A stretch of DNA of 13,477 nucleotides from an uncultured Streptococcus sp. (GCA_902470035.1 CABREZ010000032.1:1-13477), one strand, 5' to 3'; positions 1-6,965 are shown, numbered from the stretch's first letter. Translations and numbers: made by a program. The notes: generated by a model from the sequence alone, not told the origin.

Positions 1-914
1 CTCAATTCTACCTTTCTCTTGAAGATGAGTTGATGCGTCGTTTCGGTTCAGAGCGCATCAAAGCCTTGCTAGACCGCTTCAAACTAAGCGAAGAAGAATC
101 TGTTATCCGATCCAACATGTTTACACGCCAAGTTGAAGCAGCGCAAAAACGAGTGGAAGGGAACAACTATGACACTCGTAAGCAAGTCCTTCAGTATGAT
201 GATGTCATGCGGGAGCAACGCGAGATTATCTACTCTCAACGCTATGATGTGATTACTGCGGATCGTGATTTGGCGCCAGAAATCAAGGCCATGATTAAAC
301 GAACCATTAAACGGATTGTCGAAGGAGCTAGCCACTCAAGCAAGGAAGAACGAATCGAAGCTATTCTGAACTTTGCCAAATACAATTTGGTCCCTGAAGA
401 TACGATTTCAGAGAGCGATATTGAAGGCAAATCTGATAAAGATGTGATTGATTACTTGTACAAACGTGCTGAAGAGGTTTATGCAAACCAAGTAGCGAAA
501 TTACGTGATGAAGAAGCAGTCAGAGAATTCCAAAAAGTCTTGATTCTTCGTGTTGTGGATAGTAAATGGACAGATCACATCGATGCCTTAGATCAATTGC
601 GTAATGCTGTCGGTCTTCGTGGCTATGCACAAAACAATCCTGTAGTTGAATACCAATCTGAAGGATTCCGTATGTTCAACGATATGATTGGCTCTATCGA
701 GTTTGATGTGACTCGTTTGATGATGAAAGCTCAAATTCATGAACAAGAGCGTCCACGTACAGAACACAGTATTTCAACGACAGCGACTCGCAACATTGCC
801 GCTCAAAAAACTGATTTACCAGAAGATCTTGATTTGAGTCAAATCAAACGCAATGACATTTGTCCATGTGGATCTGGTAAGAAATTTAAAAACTGTCACG
901 GTAAAAAACTCTAA
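1..914 (+). CDS. secA: Preprotein translocase ATPase SecA, C-terminal part (5' end outside window)
   Basis: This is the 3' part of the gene for the ATPase that drives unfolded preproteins through the SecYEG channel at the inner face of the membrane. The frame is open from base 3 and gives 303 residues, against roughly 840 for a whole SecA. It starts with QFYLSLEDELMRRFG, the stretch just after the last helicase motif. Next come the scaffold/wing region (YDTRKQVLQYDDVMREQRE) and the two-helix finger (SKWTDHIDALDQLR, then LRGYAQ). It ends with the zinc-binding tail CPCGSGKKFKNCH, used in SecB/lipid/ribosome contacts. That tail points to housekeeping SecA1 rather than the accessory SecA2 of some streptococci, which usually lacks it. 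The stop is followed within 21 bases by the next gene, and no terminator is visible between them, so co-transcription with the DAHP synthase is likely. Confidence 0.97.
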   Translation, partial: QFYLSLEDELMRRFGSERIKALLDRFKLSEEESVIRSNMFTRQVEAAQKRVEGNNYDTRKQVLQYDDVMREQREIIYSQRYDVITADRDLAPEIKAMIKRTIKRIVEGASHSSKEERIEAILNFAKYNLVPEDTISESDIEGKSDKDVIDYLYKRAEEVYANQVAKLRDEEAVREFQKVLILRVVDSKWTDHIDALDQLRNAVGLRGYAQNNPVVEYQSEGFRMFNDMIGSIEFDVTRLMMKAQIHEQERPRTEHSISTTATRNIAAQKTDLPEDLDLSQIKRNDICPCGSGKKFKNCHGKKL

Positions 915-934
915 TCGTATGAAAGGATTTGCCT

Positions 935-1966
935 ATGTCTTTTTCAGCTACTAGCCCAATCATTGATGAAACAACGGTGACTTCTCTTTATCGCTTAGAA
1001 GGGGAACATTTGGCTCGCAAAGAAGCGCGTGATCGTGAACTAGCCTCTATTTTAAAGGGGGAAGACAAGCGGATCTTGCTTGTGATGGGACCATGTTCAT
1101 CAGATAATGAGGAAGCGGTGATGGAATATGCTCGTCGACTTGCAGCCCTTCAAGAAGAAGTCAAAGATCGGGTCTTCATTGTGATGCGGGTCTATACTGC
1201 TAAACCTCGGACCAATGGTGATGGCTATAAAGGCTTGATGCATCAGCCCGATACTGCTTCAAAACCAAGTTTTGTAGCTGGTTTAAAGGCTGTTCGTCGC
1301 TTGCATCATCGAGTGATTACAGAAACCGGATTGACAACAGCAGACGAATTGTTGTATCCAGAGACCTACCCATTTGTTGAGGATTTACTTTCCTATGTTG
1401 CTATTGGGGCACGTTCTGTAGAAGATCAAGGCCATCGATTTGTAGCGAGTGGAATTTCAGTACCAACTGGATTGAAAAATCCGACATCTGGAAATCTGTC
1501 TGTCATGTTTAATGCGATTTATGCTGCACAGCATGGGCATCATTTCTTCTATAATGGTCGTTCTGTGGAGACAAGTGGAAATCCATTCGGACACGCTATT
1601 CTGCGTGGAGCTTTAGACGCGAATGGGAAAAACATTCCAAACTACCACTATGAAGATTTGCTAGAAGCTGCTCATCGTTACCAAGCCTTGGGCTTGCAAC
1701 ATCCATTTATCCTGGTTGATACCAATCATGATAATTCAGGGAAAAAATTTGCTGAGCAGATTCGCATTGTCAGAGAAACCCTTACAAATCGTAGCTGGAA
1801 TCCAATTATCCATGATGTAGTCCGTGGATTTATGATTGAATCTTATCTAGAGGACGGTCGTCAAGATCAACCAGAAGTATTTGGTCAATCGATCACAGAC
1901 CCATGCTTGGGTTGGGAAAAGACAGAAAGCTTAGTACGAGAAATTTATCAGTATGTAGCTGAATAA
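935..1966 (+). CDS. aroG: 3-deoxy-7-phosphoheptulonate (DAHP) synthase, type I
   Basis: It condenses phosphoenolpyruvate and erythrose 4-phosphate to DAHP, the first step of the shikimate pathway to aromatic amino acids, in the cytoplasm. The 343 residues carry the family motifs in order: GPCS at 52-55 (Cys metal ligand), RVYTAKPRT at 85-93 with GYKG, GARSVEDQGHR at 158-168, PTGLKNPTSG at 177-186, and DTNHDNSGK at 262-270. The length is normal for the AroF/G/H family. I chose ATG 935 because AAGGA at 923-927 lies 7 bases upstream. An in-frame TTG at 929 would have almost no spacer. The gene sits 20 bases after secA and ends just before a hairpin terminator. Pneumococcus, as I recall, carries two such genes in tandem at this place; only one is present here. 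The isozyme type (Phe-, Tyr- or Trp-sensitive) cannot be read from the sequence with confidence. Confidence 0.96.
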   Translation: MSFSATSPIIDETTVTSLYRLEGEHLARKEARDRELASILKGEDKRILLVMGPCSSDNEEAVMEYARRLAALQEEVKDRVFIVMRVYTAKPRTNGDGYKGLMHQPDTASKPSFVAGLKAVRRLHHRVITETGLTTADELLYPETYPFVEDLLSYVAIGARSVEDQGHRFVASGISVPTGLKNPTSGNLSVMFNAIYAAQHGHHFFYNGRSVETSGNPFGHAILRGALDANGKNIPNYHYEDLLEAAHRYQALGLQHPFILVDTNHDNSGKKFAEQIRIVRETLTNRSWNPIIHDVVRGFMIESYLEDGRQDQPEVFGQSITDPCLGWEKTESLVREIYQYVAE

Positions 1967-1972
1967 GAGGAG

Positions 1973-2008
1973 AGGGCTGGAGAAAACATTCTCAGCCCTT
2001 TCCTTCTT
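1973..2008 (+). terminator. Hairpin terminator after the DAHP synthase gene
   Basis: AGGGCTGGAGAA (1973-1984) pairs with TTCTCAGCCCT (1989-1999) around the loop AACA, with one bulged G, giving 11 base pairs. A T/C-rich run, TTCCTTCTT, follows. It begins 7 bases after the stop codon. The T run is interrupted, so termination may be partial; no convincing promoter is visible between it and acpS, so read-through into acpS-alr is possible. Confidence 0.7.
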
Positions 2009-2049
2009 AAATAGAGTTGCTGATAGAGAATCATTAAAGAGGAAAAGAT

Positions 2050-2412
2050 ATGATTGTTGGACATGGGATAGATATCGAATCGATCCAATCCATTGAACAA
2101 GCCTACCAGAGACATCCGAGATTTGCTTCCAAGGTATTGACAGAGACGGAACGAGAACGGTTCGACCAATTATCTGGAAAACGGAAAATGGAATACCTGG
2201 CAGGTCGATGGTCTGCCAAAGAAGCCTTTTCCAAGGCTTGGGGAACAGGAATTGGTCCAGTAGGATTTCAGGATTTGGAAATTCTAACCAATCAAAAAGG
2301 AGCTCCTTATTTTTCAAAAGCTCCTTTTAGTGGAAAGATTTGGGTTTCGATTAGTCACTCAGGCGATTTAGTTTCGACCAGTGTCATTTTGGAGGAAAGA
2401 AATGAAAGCTAG
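2050..2412 (+). CDS. acpS: Holo-[acyl-carrier-protein] synthase AcpS
   Basis: It transfers the 4'-phosphopantetheine group of coenzyme A to a serine of apo acyl carrier protein, making ACP active for fatty acid synthesis. At 120 residues it has the normal length for the small AcpS class. The N-terminal motif GHGIDI holds Asp8, and RWSAKEAFSKAWGTG (53-67) holds Glu58; these are the two magnesium ligands of the family. The C-terminal part has SISHSGD (100-106), the usual ISHS motif. ATG 2050 is preceded by AGAGG about 7 bases upstream. The last 11 bases overlap the start of alr, and the alr ribosome binding site lies inside acpS, so the two are probably translationally coupled. The acpS-alr pairing is common in Gram-positive bacteria. 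Confidence 0.96.
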   Translation: MIVGHGIDIESIQSIEQAYQRHPRFASKVLTETERERFDQLSGKRKMEYLAGRWSAKEAFSKAWGTGIGPVGFQDLEILTNQKGAPYFSKAPFSGKIWVSISHSGDLVSTSVILEERNES

Positions 2413-3529
2413 TTTACATAGACCAACGCGAGCATATGTGGATGTAGAGGCTATTGCCTATAATGTTCAACAAATACAGTCCCATATCCCGAAAGAGACC
2501 TTGACTTTTGCAGTTGTCAAGGCTAATGCATACGGCCATGGGGTTGTGCCAGTGGTAGAACGTTTATTGCCACTAGTAGATGCTTTTTGTGTCTCCAACC
2601 TAGATGAAGCCTTGGAAGTTCGCCAAGTAGCAGGTGAAAAGCCGATTTTAATTTTGGGTGTTGCACCAGTGGAACACGTTGCGATCGCCATCAAAGAGGG
2701 AATTCGCTATACAGTGGCTAGTCTCGAGTGGTTGAAAGCTTTGTTAGCTAAAAAGACTGATTTGAGTGGGTTGAAGGTTCATATAAAAGTGGATTCAGGA
2801 ATGGGACGAATTGGTTTCCGTTCAGCAGAAGACTTGCAAGAAGCCATGATTTTATTAAGAGACCATGGAGCAGAAGTGGAAGGGATCTTTACTCATTTTG
2901 CAACAGCTGATGAGAAAGATGACCGCCATTTTCGAGACCAATTGCAACGATTTAAGTGCTTGTTGGAGCTCTTGCCCTTTACTCCGAAAATCGTTCATGC
3001 CAGCAATTCAGCAACAACTTTATGGCATGCTGATACCATATTTAATGCGGTCCGACTGGGCGATGTCATGTATGGCCTCAATCCAAGTGGAAGAGAGTTA
3101 GAACTTCCCTATGACATCCGTCCTGCTTTGAGTTTGGAAACGGAATTGGTGCATGTCAAGCCACTAGAAGTGGGGCAGACAGTTGGCTATGGAGCGACCT
3201 ATCAGACTAGAGATGAAGAGTGGATTGGGACCATTCCGATTGGCTATGCAGATGGCTGGACCAGAGATATGCAAGGTTTTCATGTCCTTGTTGATGGGCA
3301 ATTCTGCCCGATTGTCGGTCGCGTATCCATGGACCAAATCACCATTCGCCTACCGAAGACCTACCCGATTGGGACTAAGGTAGTATTGATTGGAGTGGAT
3401 GGTGATCTAGCTATAACGACAACGGACGTAGCAGATTATAGAGGGACGATTAACTATGAGGTTGTTTGTGTCTTGAGCGATCGCGTCCCAAGAGTTTATC
3501 GTCCAACAAAGGAAGATAGTGGGAAGTAA
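2402..3529 (+). CDS. alr: Alanine racemase (PLP-dependent)
   Basis: It interconverts L- and D-alanine and so supplies D-Ala for peptidoglycan, and for teichoic acid D-alanylation, in the cytoplasm. The 375 residues form a fold-type III PLP barrel followed by a beta domain. The PLP lysine is Lys40 in AVVKANAYGHG. The second catalytic base is Tyr263 in VGYGATY. Other family signatures are VDSGMGRIGF, FTHFATADE and GRVSMDQ. Both catalytic positions match those I recall for the pneumococcal enzyme. I chose ATG 2402 rather than the in-frame upstream start at 2381 because GGAGG at 2391-2395 is 6 bases from ATG 2402 and MKASLHRPTRAYV is the usual N-terminus. It overlaps acpS by 11 bases. The following 97 bases hold the recG leader. 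Confidence 0.97.
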   Translation: MKASLHRPTRAYVDVEAIAYNVQQIQSHIPKETLTFAVVKANAYGHGVVPVVERLLPLVDAFCVSNLDEALEVRQVAGEKPILILGVAPVEHVAIAIKEGIRYTVASLEWLKALLAKKTDLSGLKVHIKVDSGMGRIGFRSAEDLQEAMILLRDHGAEVEGIFTHFATADEKDDRHFRDQLQRFKCLLELLPFTPKIVHASNSATTLWHADTIFNAVRLGDVMYGLNPSGRELELPYDIRPALSLETELVHVKPLEVGQTVGYGATYQTRDEEWIGTIPIGYADGWTRDMQGFHVLVDGQFCPIVGRVSMDQITIRLPKTYPIGTKVVLIGVDGDLAITTTDVADYRGTINYEVVCVLSDRVPRVYRPTKEDSGK

Positions 3530-3573
3530 GCTGTTTGTCTTATCCTAGCTTCCTTTCATAAAAAGTTCGAGAT

Positions 3574-3621
3574 GAAAGAGGTTGAAGACGAATGTCCCAG
3601 CCTCCTTTCTTATCTAGGAGG
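3574..3621 (+). promoter_or_regulatory. recG leader with two mutually exclusive hairpins
   Basis: Hairpin 1 pairs GAAAGAGGTTG (3574-3584) with CAGCCTCCTTTC (3598-3609), with one bulge and a G-T pair, and a small GAC/GTC stem in its loop. A weak TTATC follows. Hairpin 2 pairs CCTCCT (3601-3606) with AGGAGG (3616-3621), which is the recG ribosome binding site. CCTCCT takes part in both, so only one can form at a time. Hairpin 1 frees the ribosome binding site; hairpin 2 hides it. Hairpin 1 could also just be a weak terminator for alr. A weak promoter-like pair, TTGTCT (3535-3540) and TAAAAA (3559-3564) with 18-base spacing, lies upstream. The pairing is seen directly; regulation is inference. 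Confidence 0.45.
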
Positions 3622-3626
3622 AATGA

Positions 3627-5642
3627 ATGAACTTACACCAACCACTCTCTGTCCTACCAGGAATTGGACCAAAATCAGCAGAGAAATACAAGAAATTGGG
3701 TATCGAAACGGTTGAAGATCTCTTACTTTATTTCCCATTTCGGTATGAAGATTTTAAATCAAAAAATGTTTTAGACCTGGAAGATGGAGAAAAAGCAGTT
3801 GTTTCTGGACTTGTCGCTACTCCAGCCAATGTCCAATACTATGGTTACAAGCGTAACCGTCTTCGCTTCACTATTAAACAAGGGGAGCTGGTCCTAGCAG
3901 TTAGTTTCTTTAACCAGCCCTATCTAGCGGACAAGATTGAACTGGGGCAAACGGTGGCCGTCTTTGGTAAATGGGACAAAGCCAAGGGGGCCTTGACAGG
4001 AATGAAACTGTTAGCGCAAGTCGAAGATGACCTCCAACCGGTCTATCGCTTGTCTCAAGGGGTGAGTCAGTCTGCCCTGGTAAAGGTCATTAAAACGGCT
4101 TTTGAAGCTGGATTGGATCAACTGTTGGAAGAAAATCTCCCTCAAATCTTAATGGACAAGTATCATCTGCTTTCTCGCAGACAAGCAGTCAGAGCCATGC
4201 ATTTTCCCAAGGATCTTGAGGAATACAAGCAGGCTCTGAGACGAGTAAAATTTGAAGAATTGCTCTTTTTCCAATTGCAACTGCAGGTCTTGAAGGAAGA
4301 AAATCGTTCTGTCGGACAGGGAATCGTGTTGGATTGGGATGAGAAGAAGCTAAAAGCTCTTCAAGCTAGTCTTCCCTTTGCTATGACAGAAGCCCAGGAG
4401 AGAAGTCTGAGCGAAATTCTAGCAGATATGCGTTCTCCTTACCACATGAATCGTCTCTTGCAAGGGGACGTTGGAAGTGGAAAAACCGTCGTTGCTGGAT
4501 TAGCCATGTATGCTGCTGTGACAGCTGGCAAGCAAGCGGCTTTGATGGTACCGACTGAAATCTTAGCTGAGCAACATTTACAAAGTTTGACCTCTCTCTT
4601 TCCTAGTCTCAAAATCCTTCTTTTGACAGGCAGTTTAAAAGCTTCGGAGAGAAGAGAACGGTTGGAATTGATTCAGACAGGGCAAGTAGACCTTGTTGTG
4701 GGAACCCATGCCTTGATTCAGGAGGGGGTTCATTTTCATGATCTCGGCTTGGTCATTATTGATGAGCAGCACCGTTTTGGTGTGGCCCAAAGACGGATCC
4801 TGCGTGAAAAGGGCCAAAATCCGGATGTCTTGATGATGACAGCGACCCCAATCCCTCGGACCCTGGCAATCACTGCTTTTGGAGATATGGACGTTTCCAT
4901 CATCGATCAAATGCCAGCTGGTCGAAAAGAAATCATCACCCGATGGGTCAAGCACCAACAGTTAAACTTGGTTTTGGATTGGCTGGTCAAAGAAATTCAA
5001 AAAGGTTCCCAAGCCTATGTTATTTCTCCTTTGATTGAAGAATCTGAAGCCTTGGACCTCAAAAACGCTATTGCCTTAGAGGAAGAATTGATTGCTTACT
5101 TCGGGGATCGTGTCCGTATTGCTCTCCTTCATGGTAAGATGAAGGGGGAAGAAAAAGAGGCCATTATGCAGGCCTTTAAGCAGGGAGAAATTGACTTACT
5201 AGTTTCTACAACTGTAATCGAGGTCGGAGTTAATGTTCCCAATGCTACAGTTATGATCATCATGGATGCAGACCGCTTTGGTTTGAGCCAATTGCACCAG
5301 CTGAGAGGTCGGGTAGGACGTGGTGATAAGCAGTCTTACGCAGTATTAGTTGCCAATCCCAAAACAGAATCAGGTAAGCGTCGGATGAAAATCATGACCG
5401 AAACAACCAAAGGGTTTGTCTTGGCAGAAGAAGACCTCAAGCTACGAGGCTCTGGGGAAATCTTTGGAACGCGTCAATCAGGTATACCAGAATTTCAAGT
5501 GGCCAGCCTCATTGAAGATTATCCAATCTTAGAGGAAGCACGAAAGGTAGCTGTTCAGGTGGTTACGACTCCTAATTGGCGAGAGCATTCAGATTGGCAC
5601 TGTCTGTCTCTACATTTGGAACAGAAAGAACACTTAGATTAA
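3627..5642 (+). CDS. recG: ATP-dependent DNA helicase RecG
   Basis: RecG is a double-stranded DNA translocase that reverses stalled replication forks and remodels branched intermediates in recombinational repair. The 671-residue product has the normal length. It begins with a helix-hairpin-helix-like stretch (LPGIGPKSAEKYKKLGI). The wedge (OB-fold) domain follows at about 50-145 and binds the branch point. The motor domains carry Walker A GDVGSGKT (280-287), the RecG-type Walker B DEQH (379-382), TATPIPRTLA (405-414), and late motifs including STTVIEVGVNVPNA and QLRGRVGRG. The C-terminal part includes LRGSGEIFGTRQSG, typical of RecG. ATG 3627 lies 5 bases after AGGAGG; a nearer ATG at 3623 is out of frame. 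The stop is 15 bases before a structured repeat that supplies its terminator. Confidence 0.97.
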   Translation: MNLHQPLSVLPGIGPKSAEKYKKLGIETVEDLLLYFPFRYEDFKSKNVLDLEDGEKAVVSGLVATPANVQYYGYKRNRLRFTIKQGELVLAVSFFNQPYLADKIELGQTVAVFGKWDKAKGALTGMKLLAQVEDDLQPVYRLSQGVSQSALVKVIKTAFEAGLDQLLEENLPQILMDKYHLLSRRQAVRAMHFPKDLEEYKQALRRVKFEELLFFQLQLQVLKEENRSVGQGIVLDWDEKKLKALQASLPFAMTEAQERSLSEILADMRSPYHMNRLLQGDVGSGKTVVAGLAMYAAVTAGKQAALMVPTEILAEQHLQSLTSLFPSLKILLLTGSLKASERRERLELIQTGQVDLVVGTHALIQEGVHFHDLGLVIIDEQHRFGVAQRRILREKGQNPDVLMMTATPIPRTLAITAFGDMDVSIIDQMPAGRKEIITRWVKHQQLNLVLDWLVKEIQKGSQAYVISPLIEESEALDLKNAIALEEELIAYFGDRVRIALLHGKMKGEEKEAIMQAFKQGEIDLLVSTTVIEVGVNVPNATVMIIMDADRFGLSQLHQLRGRVGRGDKQSYAVLVANPKTESGKRRMKIMTETTKGFVLAEEDLKLRGSGEIFGTRQSGIPEFQVASLIEDYPILEEARKVAVQVVTTPNWREHSDWHCLSLHLEQKEHLD

Positions 5643-5650
5643 GAAGGAAT

Positions 5651-5681
5651 AAGAAAAAGTGGCTGGGACAAAAGTCCGGCC
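5651..5681 (-). terminator. Left-edge hairpin of the repeat, terminator reading leftward
   Basis: On the - strand the hairpin GGCC-GGAC / GTCC-(C)-AGCC with a TTTT loop (5661-5681) is followed by ACTTTTTCTT (5651-5660). This is the form of an intrinsic terminator for transcripts arriving from ansA. It would back up the hairpin at 5964-5991, which is nearer ansA. Confidence 0.5.
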
Positions 5682-5840
5682 TCTCAATTGTCTTTGGATT
5701 GTCGAGCAAGACGCAGTAGTTGAGTGGGCTCTACTACGCTGATTTCATCAGCTTTTACAGTCCTACTCAACTGTGCGGAGGTGGGACGACGAAATCGAAT
5801 TCTAACGAATTACCGATTTCTGTCCCACTCTCTTTTTATC
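5657..5840. repeat. Structured intergenic repeat of streptococci, about 180 bp, unnamed
   Basis: I recognise this kind of sequence as a recurring intergenic element in mitis/sanguinis-group genomes, usually left unannotated; it does not match BOX as I know it. It folds into several local hairpins. GGCT-G-GGAC pairs with GTCC-GGCC (5661-5681). GTTGAGTGGG (5719-5728) pairs with CCTACTCAAC (5762-5771), enclosing GCTGAT/ATCAGC (5738-5752), with CGCA/TGCG (5712-5715, 5774-5777) outside. A final long hairpin lies at 5781-5828. Both ends carry GGGAC/GTCCC motifs and a T run facing outward, so it can end transcription from both sides. It lies between the convergent genes recG and ansA. I see no plausible protein in it. 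Confidence 0.6.
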
Positions 5841-5847
5841 TTTTTTT
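5781..5847 (+). terminator. Strong terminator hairpin for recG, right edge of the repeat
   Basis: Three stacked segments pair: GTGGGAC (5781-5787) with GTCCCAC (5822-5828), GAAATCG (5791-5797) with CGATTTC (5814-5820), and AATTC (5798-5802) with GAATT (5807-5811) around the loop TAAC. That makes 19 base pairs with small internal loops. T-rich runs follow to 5847. It is the best terminator for recG, 139 bases after its stop codon. Confidence 0.75.
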
Positions 5848-5860
5848 AAATTTGTAGACC

Positions 5861-5886
5861 TATAATCGTAAAAAACAGAAAAGAGG
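5861..5886 (+). promoter_or_regulatory. -10 box and ribosome binding site for the small frame at 5895
   Basis: A perfect TATAAT lies at 5861-5866, just after the recG terminator. No good -35 box is visible at 17-18 bases upstream, where the sequence is a T run. AAGAGG at 5881-5886 is a fair Shine-Dalgarno site, 8 bases before ATG 5895. The order and spacing suit a short independent transcript with a 5' leader of about 20 bases, but a TATAAT by chance in AT-rich DNA is possible. Confidence 0.4.
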
Positions 5887-5894
5887 TCCTAGTT

Positions 5895-5957
5895 ATGCGA
5901 AACATGTTGAAATTTATCTTGTCATTCATTATCTCAGTCCATCAAAGCTATTTTTAA
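5895..5957 (+). CDS. Candidate 20-residue hydrophobic small protein, unknown function
   Basis: I do not recognise this frame. It encodes MRNMLKFILSFIISVHQSYF and then TAA. The start is basic (Arg2, Lys6), residues 5-15 are almost all hydrophobic, and the end is short and polar/aromatic, so a membrane peptide is plausible. It has all the parts of a small gene: TATAAT at 5861, AAGAGG 8 bases before the ATG, and a strong hairpin terminator seven bases after the stop. It lies between recG and the convergent ansA, separated from recG by a terminator. Possibilities are a small membrane protein, a type I toxin-like peptide, a remnant of a longer gene, or a chance frame. No antisense promoter for a toxin-antitoxin pair was convincing. 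Confidence 0.35.
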   Translation: MRNMLKFILSFIISVHQSYF

Positions 5958-5963
5958 ATTCAA

Positions 5964-6004
5964 AAGGCGGATGGATCAACCATCACGCCTTCTATTCTTA
6001 TTTT
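5964..6004. terminator. Bidirectional terminator between the small frame and ansA
   Basis: AAGGCG-GATGG (5964-5974) pairs with CCATC-A-CGCCTT (5980-5991) around the loop ATCAA, giving 11 base pairs with one bulged A. On the + strand CTATTCTTATTTT follows; on the - strand the stem is followed by TTGAATTTAAAAA. It begins 11 bases after the ansA stop codon in the ansA direction and 6 bases after the small frame on the + strand, so it can serve both. Confidence 0.75.
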
Positions 6005-6965
6005 AACCTTCCATATAGTCTCTTAATTCATCACCTTTTAATCCGGCATTGAGAGCAATCAATAGTTTCAACCGGGCCTTAGCTGCATTGAGCTCTTTGA
6101 CAAAGAAGATGCCGTGCTCGTGAAGTTTGACTCCGCCCCCATCGTAAGCATAGACGGGTTCCGCAATTCCATTGAAGCAACGGGAAACCAAGGCAATAGG
6201 AAGGCCAGACTCTTGAAACTCAAAGAGTTTTTCCGCAACCTCCCTAGGAAGATTTCCTGCACCAAAGGCTTCGATAATTAAGCCATCCATTTGTCGGACA
6301 TCTAGCATATCAAGAAGGTCTGTCTTCATGCCAGCATAGGCGGAAACAATGGGGACGACTCCCTTAATCTCTTGCAAATCAAATCGAACACGAGGTTCAG
6401 CTGTTTTAAAATAGATAACTTCTTTTTTCATGACCAAGCCTAGAGGACCGTGAGTTGGTGTTTGAAAAGTACTGACATTGGTTGTATGGGTTTTGGTCAC
6501 GTACTTGGCTGCATGGACTTCGTCATTCATCACGACCAAAACACCCTTGTCTTGTGATTTGGGATCAGCCGCGACCCTGATGGCAGTCAGATAGTTATAG
6601 ACGCCATCACTCCCTAATTCGTTGGAGCTTCTCATGGCTCCTGTCAGGACTACCGAAATAGTTGGCAAGTCCATGGTATCTAAGAAGTAAGCTGTTTCTT
6701 CAAGAGTATCGGTACCGTGGGTGATGACAATCCCATCATACTGGGAAGCCTCTTTCTGAATCTTATGATAAAGTTGCAACATGTGCTGAGGAGTTACATG
6801 AGGGCTGGGTAAATTAAAAAAATCTTCTGAAGTAAGCTCAATCCCTGCCAGTGACAGATCAATATGGTTCATGGGGTTGGATGAATTGGTCACGACAGCT
6901 CCAGAGGCATCCGCCTGCATGGAGATGGTTCCTCCTGTATGAAGGGCCAAAATTTTCTTAATCAT
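6003..6965 (-). CDS. ansA: L-asparaginase, cytoplasmic type I
   Basis: It hydrolyses L-asparagine to aspartate and ammonia. The 320 residues carry both catalytic motifs of the family: HTGGTIS at 9-15 with the nucleophile Thr13, and ITHGTDTLEET at 81-91 with Thr85 and Asp86. Lys158 in VTKT fits the remaining catalytic lysine. No signal peptide is present, so it is the cytoplasmic kind. The frame is open further upstream, but ATG at 6965 is the start: AAGGAG lies 6 bases before it and the family N-terminus (MIKKILALHTGGT) begins there; a longer start would run across the promoter region and into the divergent HAD gene. The start is 64 bases from that gene. A bidirectional hairpin ends the transcript. 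Confidence 0.95.
   Translation of the reverse strand: MIKKILALHTGGTISMQADASGAVVTNSSNPMNHIDLSLAGIELTSEDFFNLPSPHVTPQHMLQLYHKIQKEASQYDGIVITHGTDTLEETAYFLDTMDLPTISVVLTGAMRSSNELGSDGVYNYLTAIRVAADPKSQDKGVLVVMNDEVHAAKYVTKTHTTNVSTFQTPTHGPLGLVMKKEVIYFKTAEPRVRFDLQEIKGVVPIVSAYAGMKTDLLDMLDVRQMDGLIIEAFGAGNLPREVAEKLFEFQESGLPIALVSRCFNGIAEPVYAYDGGGVKLHEHGIFFVKELNAAKARLKLLIALNAGLKGDELRDYMEG

Noticed and set aside
1931..2317. - strand frames opposite the end of the DAHP synthase gene and acpS
   Set aside because: They lie over two genes with clear family motifs on the + strand, have no similarity I recognise, and cross the aroG terminator.
4635..4958. 107-codon frame antisense to recG
   Set aside because: It overlaps helicase motifs of an intact RecG and shows no ribosome binding site or recognisable product.
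5657..5840. The repeat as a riboswitch or T-box leader of a following gene
   Set aside because: No gene on either strand starts close downstream except the unproven small frame, and no specifier or known aptamer core is visible; the arrangement fits terminators better.
5895..5990. Type I toxin-antitoxin pair with an antisense RNA over the small frame
   Set aside because: I found no - strand promoter with acceptable -35/-10 spacing in this interval, and the peptide does not resemble the Fst family.
6945..6962. CodY-like box AATTTTCTTAATCAT near the ansA start
   Set aside because: About 11 of 15 positions match and it lies in the first codons of ansA, so it is explained by coding sequence.
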